A stretch of 43,092 bases of DNA, taken from NCBI GenBank assembly GCA_947498815.1, contig CANMLU010000024.1:1-43092 (forward strand), written 5' to 3'. This DNA comes from an uncultured Aquimarina sp. GTDB taxonomy: Bacteria > Bacteroidota > Bacteroidia > Flavobacteriales > Flavobacteriaceae. Of this stretch, positions 8,921 to 16,570 are shown in pieces (position 1 is the stretch's first letter; each line of letters begins with the position of its first letter). Below the pieces are notes generated by a model that ran no database searches, was not told the origin of the DNA, and worked only from the letters and a program-made list of their open reading frames with translations. The position numbers and the translations under genes are program-made.

Positions 8921-11146
8921 ATGAAATTAGATTTTACTTCAAGAATTACCTATCACAATATATTTATCTTTTTGGCACTTTTAATAGGATGGACAATGAC
9001 TTTTTTAAGTTTTGATTACGGTCCTTTAGAAGATAATAAAATCCACCAGGATCATGGAGTTAGAATTCTTAATTATTTTAAGGGAGTAGACAAAATAGCA
9101 ATTTTAAGCCCTGTTGATGAGGAAGGGAATTATTACGATGTTAATAAAGATGTCGATAGCGAATATCACGGCATGAACGGTTTTGGAGGCTTTTTTGATT
9201 TACTGACTAATTTTTTACACCAATTCTTTGATTCAATAGGAGTATATGAATTTAAAAATCTTATAAATGCCATTTTCGGTTTCTTACTTTTTCTGTTTTG
9301 TGGTTTGTTAGGGAAAGAATTAGGTGGATGGAAAACAGGGGTTTTTACATTGTTATTTGTGACTCTAATGCCAGTAATATTTGGATACTCTATGAACAAT
9401 CCAAAGGATATTCCTGCTGCGGCTTTCTACATGTTTTCTCTTTTTCACATTATTAAGTTGTTAAAAGAGCTCCCTAATATCACCATTAAGAGATCTTTTT
9501 TTTTAGCACTCAATATTTCACTTCTTATTAATATTAGAGTACTGGGCCTTATGGTTATTGGCTATGTTATGCTTGCAGTTTTGTCTTGGTGGTTACTTGA
9601 GAATTATAAATCAAAATTTAAAAATGTTAATGTAGAAGATACATTGATATTGGCTGGAAAAACGATAGGTTTATGTGTGCTAACTTATTTGTCAGCAAGT
9701 ATTTTTTGGCCATATGCGCATACAAATCCTATAACGGTTCCTATTGAAGTGTTATTTAAAATGGGAGAGTTAAGAGCATTTCATAATCTACAATTATTCG
9801 AAGGAAACTGGCAAAGCAGTTTTAATGTTCCTTGGTACTATGCAATCAAGAATTTGTTTATTATAATGATGCCTCTACATGCTTTTATTGGTTTTTTTGC
9901 AATACCCTTGTTGTATTATAGGAACACTAATAAAAATATGCTTTATGTTTCAATGTTATTATTTGCTTCTGTGTTTCCAATGCTTTTGGTTATAATAGGT
10001 AAACCTAATAGCCATGATGGTTCTAGACAATTTATGTTTTCTATATTACCTATGGTAATTGCAAGTGCCTTGTCATGGATGAAGTTATTTGAAATAATAC
10101 CACGAAAAAATATTGTTAGATTGCTGTTTGGAGGCTTGGTACTTATAATGTTACAACCCTTTTACTTTATGATTAAGTATCACCCACTACAAGCGTTATA
10201 TTTTAGCCCTATAGTTGGAGGAGTTTCTGGTGCATATGGTAATTATGAAATAGATTATTATGGAGTTGGCGTAAGACCAGCTTTGGATTGGCTAGAGGAA
10301 AATGTGGGTGACTCTGTCAATCCTCCAAAAGTGCGTTTATATTATGGAAGTCAAACAAAGATTAAATATTATCTGGACAAAACTCCCAATTTAACATATG
10401 CTTTATCAAGAAGGAATTCACCCAAATGGGACTATTCTATTATTATGTTGGCAGAAGGAAAATATAAGCAAGATCATGTTAATGTGAATTGGTCACCAGA
10501 GGAAACAGTGCATGAAGTTAAGGTGGATGGTATACCTATCTGTTTTGTCGTTAAAAACAACTATAAAGCTGATAATCATATTGCTATACTTGAAGATGAA
10601 TTAGCTAAAAATCCTTCTGCCGGTCAATATATTGAATTAGCATTGCTTTATTATAAAAAAGGTAATTATGTTAAAAGTATTGAAGTGTTGAACAAATTAG
10701 TTTTATTAGAACCCGATAATAGTCTTGCATATAATAACCTGTGTTCTGCATATAATAATCTTTTTATGTATGAACTGGCGAAAAAATCTTGTGAAAAATC
10801 TTTAGCACTTGCCCCAGATTTCAAATTGGCTAAGAATAATTTAAAGGATTCAAAAGAAGGATTGGAAAGACAAAAGAATAATACGTTAAGTGAGAAAGAA
10901 TACCTTACATTAAGCTATAATCATTATAAGTTAAAAGATTATAAAGGTTGTATTGCAATTAGCAAAGAGCTTCTTACTATTTACCCTAATAACGCAGTAG
11001 TTTATAATAATATTTGTTCTTCGTATAATGTGATTGGTGAGCATAAAAAAGCATTAGAGGCCTGTGAAAAAGCATTAGAAATAAGCCCCGATTTTCAATT
11101 AGCAAAGAATAACCTGAATTGGGTTAAACAAGAATTAGAAAAGTAG
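8921..11146 (+). CDS. Polytopic GT-C-like membrane protein with duplicated TPR tail
   Basis: The 741-aa protein has an N-terminal TM segment, an acidic external stretch (DYGPLEDNKI) and about ten further TM helices up to about 425. This is a plan like family 39/83 GT-C glycosyltransferases. A soluble part follows, then TPR units from about 565. The closing module AYNNLCSAYN...LAKNNL occurs twice (about 606 and 694) and matches the single copy at the end of the 3380-5344 protein. It is translationally close to wecE (4-bp gap), so it probably transfers the aminated or formylated sugar, or a unit containing it, outside the membrane. No exact donor can be assigned. Confidence 0.8.
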   Translation: MKLDFTSRITYHNIFIFLALLIGWTMTFLSFDYGPLEDNKIHQDHGVRILNYFKGVDKIAILSPVDEEGNYYDVNKDVDSEYHGMNGFGGFFDLLTNFLHQFFDSIGVYEFKNLINAIFGFLLFLFCGLLGKELGGWKTGVFTLLFVTLMPVIFGYSMNNPKDIPAAAFYMFSLFHIIKLLKELPNITIKRSFFLALNISLLINIRVLGLMVIGYVMLAVLSWWLLENYKSKFKNVNVEDTLILAGKTIGLCVLTYLSASIFWPYAHTNPITVPIEVLFKMGELRAFHNLQLFEGNWQSSFNVPWYYAIKNLFIIMMPLHAFIGFFAIPLLYYRNTNKNMLYVSMLLFASVFPMLLVIIGKPNSHDGSRQFMFSILPMVIASALSWMKLFEIIPRKNIVRLLFGGLVLIMLQPFYFMIKYHPLQALYFSPIVGGVSGAYGNYEIDYYGVGVRPALDWLEENVGDSVNPPKVRLYYGSQTKIKYYLDKTPNLTYALSRRNSPKWDYSIIMLAEGKYKQDHVNVNWSPEETVHEVKVDGIPICFVVKNNYKADNHIAILEDELAKNPSAGQYIELALLYYKKGNYVKSIEVLNKLVLLEPDNSLAYNNLCSAYNNLFMYELAKKSCEKSLALAPDFKLAKNNLKDSKEGLERQKNNTLSEKEYLTLSYNHYKLKDYKGCIAISKELLTIYPNNAVVYNNICSSYNVIGEHKKALEACEKALEISPDFQLAKNNLNWVKQELEK

Positions 11147-11327
11147 TTTAAAAAACCATCATTTATGCTAAGAAATACTTTATTATTGATATTTTTTTAA
11201 ATATATATAAATGTTCTCTTATGAAGATAAAGGAAATAATTAAAAAGAATATGCAGAACATGTTGATATGCTATTCGGAATAATCGTTTTGTATAGTGTA
11301 TGTTTTTAAAAATATAATTTAAAGAAG

Positions 11328-12527
11328 ATGAGTAGTACCATTAATAAAAAAAATAAATCTAGGAATATCGATAATATTCTAGTTTTTGTAGTATCTCTTA
11401 TACTATTCTTGGCTATAATAAATTCTATTAGTACGGATATTCCAGCTCATCTTCAGTCTATTGTTCGCGTGAATGCGGGAAATGCTTCTTATGCACCTCA
11501 TTTTTTATTTTTCTTTGCGGTTAATTTTCTTTCTTTTTTTTCGAGTAATATCTCCTTAATGCTTTTTGTTACAGCCGTGATTTTATCGTTGGCTACATTA
11601 GGGAAGTTTGTTGTCTCTAAAGAGGTTATTTCAGAATTGACTTTTAGTTCAAATCATGAACATAAAAGGATGGTTATAAAAATAGTATCTTTTATGTTGT
11701 TGTTTTGTTTTGCAATTCCGGATGTCTATAATTTTTTTATCGTTAAAAAAATGTATTTAGGAAGGACTCCTTCTGTTGTATGGCATAACTCTACAACAAT
11801 TAGCGTGTTTCCATTTGCAATACTTCTTTTTTGGAGACAATTAAAACTATTCGATAATGTGTATACATCATTTTTTAACCGTGATGTTTTGATTGTGAGT
11901 GTTTTAGTTTGTTTGAATATTTTTATTAAGCCTTCGTTTATTTTTGTTTTTATACCTATTACTGTTTTTATAATCTTAAAGGATTTTGAAAAAACCAATT
12001 TAAAAGATTATTTAATCAAATTGTTTCCTGTTTTTTTAGGTGTAACCCTTCTTGGTATACAATATATTAGTATTTATTATTATCAAATCGGGTCCTTTCA
12101 AGCTGAAAAAAGCTCTATTGCTATTACAATGCCTTTTGAATTCTTTAGACGTTTTATTCCTGGTTGGTATATTCCAATATCTTTTGCCTTTTCTTTTGCT
12201 TTTCCATTAATTGTTATTGCCTATTACAGAGATATTTTAAAGTTTAGACCTTTTGTGTATGCTTTGTATTTAACACTTTTAGGGATATTTATAAGTGCTA
12301 TTTTTAACGAAGCTGGACCAAGGAGATTTCATGGAAACCTTGTTTGGCAAAATATAATATGCGCATATTTACTATTTTTGACTACTACATCCTTTATTTT
12401 ACCAAAATTTTTTAATACAAAAAGGTATTCCAAAGAAATGATAATCGTTGGATTCGTTTTTGTTTTACATTTTCTTTCTGGTCTTTTATATTTATTTAAA
12501 ATATACTTTACCGGATCTTACCATTAG
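11328..12527 (+). CDS. Polytopic membrane protein, possibly GT-C or polymerase-like
   Basis: This 399-aa protein is very hydrophobic, with about ten TM helices and a short basic cytoplasmic N-terminus rich in Lys and Asn. After the first TM comes ISTDIPAHLQSI, an acidic loop placed as in GT-C enzymes, and NEAGPRRFHGNLVWQN lies in a late loop. I do not recognise a named family. Its position at the end of the rightward glycan operon, 181 bp after the GT-C/TPR gene, suggests a glycosyltransferase or polymerase. It ends 12 bp from the convergent glutaminase gene with no terminator hairpin between them. Confidence 0.7.
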   Translation: MSSTINKKNKSRNIDNILVFVVSLILFLAIINSISTDIPAHLQSIVRVNAGNASYAPHFLFFFAVNFLSFFSSNISLMLFVTAVILSLATLGKFVVSKEVISELTFSSNHEHKRMVIKIVSFMLLFCFAIPDVYNFFIVKKMYLGRTPSVVWHNSTTISVFPFAILLFWRQLKLFDNVYTSFFNRDVLIVSVLVCLNIFIKPSFIFVFIPITVFIILKDFEKTNLKDYLIKLFPVFLGVTLLGIQYISIYYYQIGSFQAEKSSIAITMPFEFFRRFIPGWYIPISFAFSFAFPLIVIAYYRDILKFRPFVYALYLTLLGIFISAIFNEAGPRRFHGNLVWQNIICAYLLFLTTTSFILPKFFNTKRYSKEMIIVGFVFVLHFLSGLLYLFKIYFTGSYH

Positions 12528-12539
12528 ATCGCGAAACTA

Positions 12540-13454
12540 TTAAAAAATAGAATACCCAGTCAAAGTTGTCAATCGTTCCAACGCATACATACCTAGTTCC
12601 GAATTTCCTTTGGGATTAAGAGGAGGACTCCACACAATAACTGCATATTGCCCTGGATGTATAGCAGCGATGCCACCACCAACACCACTTTTTCCTGGTA
12701 GACCTACTCTAAAACTAAACTCCCCGGCCTCGTCATAAAAACCACAGGTTTGCATAATGGCATTGATACGTTTGGTTTTTCTTGGGGATAAAATTTGCTC
12801 ATTGCCGGATAATTTTCTTCCTTGATTTGCATAGATCATAAAGGCTGTTGACAACTCCTTGCAAGACATTTCGATAGCACATTGAAAAATGTAAAAATCC
12901 AAAACAGTTTCAATGTCATTCTTAATATTACCAAAAGATTTCATCAAATTCAATAGGGCAGCATTGCGATAACTGTATTTTTTTTCGGACTCAAATACCT
13001 CAGAATTAATAACTATACTGTTGTTGTTTGTAATATTGTGAACAAAATCAAGAAAATCCTTTTTAGGGTTATCTAATTCGGATATCAAAATATCCGAAAT
13101 AACCAAGGCACCGGCATTGATAAATGGATTTCGTGGTATTCCTTGTTCATACTCTAATTGTATTAAAGAATTAAAAGGATCGCCAGAGGGTTCGACGTCT
13201 ACTCGCTCAAATAACATATCACCTAATAATGACATCGCTCTGGTGAGCGCAAATACCTTCGAAATACTTTGGATAGAAAATCGTTCTTCATTATTGCCAA
13301 AATTATAATGCCCAGAGTTGATACAATGTAGATGCATGCCAAATTTTGTAGCGTCTATTTTGGCCAATTCAGGAATATATGAAGCAACCTTTCCGGTACT
13401 TGGTGTAGAAGCAAGTTCTTTTTGAATTTGATTAAGGATGTTTTGATAATCCAT
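12540..13454 (-). CDS. glsA: Glutaminase A
   Basis: The 304-aa enzyme hydrolyses L-glutamine to glutamate and ammonia in the cytoplasm. It is the usual length for the serine-dependent beta-lactamase-fold glutaminases. RFSIQSISKVF carries the catalytic Ser63 and Lys66. EPSGDPFNS, PFINAGALV and GLPGKSGVGGGI are further family motifs. It starts 8 bp after peptidase E on the same strand, so the two are almost certainly co-transcribed. Confidence 0.96.
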   Translation of the reverse strand: MDYQNILNQIQKELASTPSTGKVASYIPELAKIDATKFGMHLHCINSGHYNFGNNEERFSIQSISKVFALTRAMSLLGDMLFERVDVEPSGDPFNSLIQLEYEQGIPRNPFINAGALVISDILISELDNPKKDFLDFVHNITNNNSIVINSEVFESEKKYSYRNAALLNLMKSFGNIKNDIETVLDFYIFQCAIEMSCKELSTAFMIYANQGRKLSGNEQILSPRKTKRINAIMQTCGFYDEAGEFSFRVGLPGKSGVGGGIAAIHPGQYAVIVWSPPLNPKGNSELGMYALERLTTLTGYSIF

Positions 13455-13462
13455 AAGTTGTT

Positions 13463-14170
13463 TTAATTTAATTCACTCAAAGAACTTCCAGACTCTTGCT
13501 CATAAGGAGCTTTGTTTTGTTCAAAAATTCGAGCCGTAAGATTTCCTTCCAAAACGATCTCTTCTCCGTTAATTCTTAGCCAGCTACCTTCTCTTAAGCC
13601 AACTACTGGCTGTGGGTTAATCGTATGAAACTCTTTAATCCGTGTTTCTCTGGTTTCACCTTTGTGAGTCGAATTAGGATCGGGATCCAGGTAATGTGCA
13701 TTTATATTAAAAGAAAAAACACCTAATGTTTTAAATCCAGGAGGATATACTATAGGCATATCATTGGTGGTTTGCATCGTGAGTCCACAAATATTGCTTC
13801 CGGCACTAGTTCCTAAATAGGGTGTGCCAGAGGTTATTTTTTCTCTTAAAGGTTCCATAACTTTATTGCGATACAATTGATCAACCAGAAGAAAAGTATT
13901 ACCTCCACCAGTAAATATACCTTCGGCATTTTTGATAGCTTCAATTGGGTCCGGAAACATATGAATACCCATAACTCTTTTACCCATTTTTTTAAAGATA
14001 TTATTAACTCCCAGGGTATATTCGTCGTGAGAAATTCCACCTGGACGTGCATACGGGATAAAAAGTATTTCGTCGATATCAGTATACAAATCTAGTAATG
14101 CTTCTTGTAGATATTCTAAAGGTTGACTTCCATGAATAGTAGATGTGCTTGCTATAATGCAGTTTCTCAT
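13463..14170 (-). CDS. pepE: Peptidase E (alpha-aspartyl dipeptidase)
   Basis: The 235-aa protein is a family S51 serine peptidase that cleaves dipeptides with N-terminal aspartate in the cytoplasm. YLGTSAGSNI holds the nucleophile Ser122. Asp137 and His159 (INAHYLDPD) complete the triad, each shifted by two from the E. coli PepE numbering as I recall it. TGGGNTFLL and GLREGSWL are conserved. It is the first gene of a two-gene unit with glutaminase. Together they would supply Asp, Glu and ammonia from peptides and glutamine. Confidence 0.95.
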   Translation of the reverse strand: MRNCIIASTSTIHGSQPLEYLQEALLDLYTDIDEILFIPYARPGGISHDEYTLGVNNIFKKMGKRVMGIHMFPDPIEAIKNAEGIFTGGGNTFLLVDQLYRNKVMEPLREKITSGTPYLGTSAGSNICGLTMQTTNDMPIVYPPGFKTLGVFSFNINAHYLDPDPNSTHKGETRETRIKEFHTINPQPVVGLREGSWLRINGEEIVLEGNLTARIFEQNKAPYEQESGSSLSELN

Positions 14171-14272
14171 TATTTTTTTTAGTAAAGTTAGTTTAACGTT
14201 TTCTTATATTAAAATCTTTATTGAAGATAAAAAAATGTACTATCTTAATTCATAAATTAATTCTTAGCTAAT

Positions 14273-15061
14273 ATGAAAATATATCTATCCATTCTTTTTG
14301 CTTGTTTTATAGCCAGTATATCCACAGCACAAATTACCTCCAGAGTTATGATAGATGGAAAAGTAAGTGCTCCTATTGGAGATGATGTAGAAGGAGTCGT
14401 AATCTACAACCGAAGTATTGATAAAGGTACCATTACCAACAAAGAAGGAGTTTTTAAGATTAGTGCCGGTATAAATGATAGAATTGAAGTAGTAGCCATG
14501 CAATATCAGCATTTCATTATACTGGTTGACAAAGGGGTAGTTGATAGCAAAAAATTAAACATATTTCTTAGTGAATCTATAAACACACTTGAAGAGGTAG
14601 TGGTAACGCCCTATGATTTATTAGGGAATGTATCGGTAGATGTAAAAAAAATCGGTTTTAGTCAAAGTGGTATTGGCGAAGTAGCAGAACAAACATCAAG
14701 CAGGATCAATGATACAGATTATGATTTCAGACCAGATGAGCTTTCTTCTGTTGAAAACAAGGTGTTTTTGGAAGACAGAATGATTAATGGATTGAATTTT
14801 GTGAATCTATTTAAACTGTTTTATAATAAGAAGGCCTCGAGAAAGAAAAAAGATTCAGTCGACATAGATGTACAAGTGAGAGATGTGTATAATGATGAGT
14901 TTTTTAAAGATTATCTCGCTCTTGATATTGATGAAATCAATGATTTTTTGGTTTTTGCTGAAAATAACGGGCTTAATACGAAATACTTTGAATCGGGCAA
15001 AGAACTTGATCTTCTTCAGTTTTTGGCATATCAAAGTAAACTATATAGACAACGACAATAA
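14273..15061 (+). CDS. Secreted CarboxypepD_reg-like domain protein (first of pair)
   Basis: The 262-aa protein has a signal peptide (residues 1-19, ending SISTAQ). A beta-sandwich CarboxypepD_reg-like domain follows at about 25-115, recognised from GVVIYNRSIDKGTITNKEG and the closing NTLEEVVVTPYD, as at the N-termini of SusC/TonB-dependent receptors. No receptor plug or barrel is present. The remaining about 145 residues are polar and charged with no recognised domain. It is probably periplasmic. A paralogue with the same plan begins 100 bp downstream, followed by a DUF6702 gene and an M1 peptidase, a neighbourhood I have seen in flavobacteria. Confidence 0.85.
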   Translation: MKIYLSILFACFIASISTAQITSRVMIDGKVSAPIGDDVEGVVIYNRSIDKGTITNKEGVFKISAGINDRIEVVAMQYQHFIILVDKGVVDSKKLNIFLSESINTLEEVVVTPYDLLGNVSVDVKKIGFSQSGIGEVAEQTSSRINDTDYDFRPDELSSVENKVFLEDRMINGLNFVNLFKLFYNKKASRKKKDSVDIDVQVRDVYNDEFFKDYLALDIDEINDFLVFAENNGLNTKYFESGKELDLLQFLAYQSKLYRQRQ

Positions 15062-15161
15062 AAGATGGTCGATTTGGGAATTGTAATAATGAAGTAATTC
15101 TATAGTCTTTTAGTTGATTCTTTAAATTTAGTGAGAAAGGATCATCGATTAAGGTTTCTAT

Positions 15162-15923
15162 ATGACAAGATTATTACTATTCTGTTTATTGATTGCTTCT
15201 GCTTCGATTTTTGGACAATCCCAGACACCATTTCTAAGAGGGAAAATTTTGGCAGATTCGCTTCAAGGATATGCTATTAACATTGTCAACTACACCAAGA
15301 AAATTGGAACTACAAATGATGATAAGGGTTTTTTTGATATCCCAGCTTCCGTAGGAGATTCAGTCGTTTTTTCATCTGTTCAATATCAAAACAGAAGTGT
15401 TGTTGTTACACAAGATCAGCTTCAAGAAGATAGAATAACTATTGTTTTGTTTCCTGTAGTGCAGCAATTGGAACAGATAAAAATAAGTAATGTACAACTC
15501 TCTGGTAATTTGGATAAAGATACTAGGGCTATAGAAGTTCAACCCTTTGTGGATAATCAAACACTTGGCCTTCCTTTTAGTGATAAACCACAGCCCACAT
15601 TGGCAGAAAGGAGATTGTATACGGCAAAGTCAGGGATCTTAGAGAGACCCATTAATTATTTAAACGGAACCATAAAAAGACTGAAACGAAACAAAAAAAT
15701 CGAAGACTTGAAAAGTGTTGTTCATAGAGGAGAGGTCATATTAAATACCTCTTTTTTTGTTGATTCTTTGGGAGTACCACAAAATTTACTATCCGATTTT
15801 ATATATTATTGCGCAGAAGATGAGTCTTTTGAAGGCTTACTTGAGGAACAAAAGAGACTTATCCTGCTCGAATTCTTTCAGAAAAAATCAAAGCTGTATA
15901 AAGTGCATAAGCGAATTGAATGA
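15162..15923 (+). CDS. Secreted CarboxypepD_reg-like domain protein (second of pair)
   Basis: The 253-aa protein repeats the plan of its upstream neighbour: a signal peptide (residues 1-18, ending SIFGQS), then a CarboxypepD_reg-like domain at about 23-110 (NYTKKIGTTNDDKGFFDI, VQQLEQIKISNVQL) and a charged C-terminal part. Identity to the first copy looks low by eye, so the duplication is old. Function is unknown. It ends 76 bp before the DUF6702 gene on the same strand. Confidence 0.83.
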   Translation: MTRLLLFCLLIASASIFGQSQTPFLRGKILADSLQGYAINIVNYTKKIGTTNDDKGFFDIPASVGDSVVFSSVQYQNRSVVVTQDQLQEDRITIVLFPVVQQLEQIKISNVQLSGNLDKDTRAIEVQPFVDNQTLGLPFSDKPQPTLAERRLYTAKSGILERPINYLNGTIKRLKRNKKIEDLKSVVHRGEVILNTSFFVDSLGVPQNLLSDFIYYCAEDESFEGLLEEQKRLILLEFFQKKSKLYKVHKRIE

Positions 15924-15999
15924 TTTTTTCAACTTTGGCACAATTTTTAATCTCAAAACCTTAAAATTAATTACATTTAACGCCTTACAAGTTTTAAGA

Positions 16000-16506
16000 A
16001 TGAAGAAAGTACACTTGTTTTTTTTGATCACACTATTGATCTCTTTAAGCTCTTTTGTGATGCACAAGTTTTATGTGAGTGTAACTCAAATAGAATATAA
16101 AGAACAACAACAATCACTGCAGATGATTTCAAGGGTTTTTATAGATGATATTGAAGACCTTATTAAAGAAAGGTATGACAAATCACTTACTATTGATAAT
16201 ACCAAAGAAAACCCAGAGTTGGATCAATATTTAAAGAAGTATTTTGGTCAAAAATTAAACATTATAATAAACGGAAAAAATGTTTCCTTCACTTTTATTG
16301 GTAAAGAATTCGAGGATGATTTAATTATAGTCTACCTCGAAATCGAAAACATCTCATCTTTAGAAACCATAAAAATCTCAAATGAAGTGTTGATGGATCT
16401 TTTTGAAGAACAACAAAATATTGTTCATGTTAAAAAAGGAAGCCAACGTAAAAGCCTTATCCTGGAGAAAGGAAAGAGCGAAGGGTTGTTAAATTTTAGT
16501 GAATAA
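16000..16506 (+). CDS. DUF6702 family protein
   Basis: The 168-aa protein has a single N-terminal hydrophobic segment (VHLFFLITLLISLSSFVMH) acting as signal or anchor. Next comes FYVSVTQIEYKEQQQSLQMI, the typical DUF6702 opening. The frame is open further upstream, but that part overlaps the preceding gene; ATG 16000 gives the signal sequence and no overlap. The gene lies 64 bp before the M1 peptidase. This pairing is recurrent in Flavobacteriia and suggests a shared periplasmic task, although the biochemical role is unknown. Confidence 0.85.
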   Translation: MKKVHLFFLITLLISLSSFVMHKFYVSVTQIEYKEQQQSLQMISRVFIDDIEDLIKERYDKSLTIDNTKENPELDQYLKKYFGQKLNIIINGKNVSFTFIGKEFEDDLIIVYLEIENISSLETIKISNEVLMDLFEEQQNIVHVKKGSQRKSLILEKGKSEGLLNFSE

Positions 16507-16570
16507 ATCACTAAGATTTTAAAAAACGATTATTTTGCAAACAATTATATTTTAACACAATACATCTCAA

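Noticed and set aside
15757-15999. Upstream extension of the DUF6702 frame
   Set aside because: It overlaps the preceding CarboxypepD_reg gene in another frame, and the signal peptide begins at ATG 16000.
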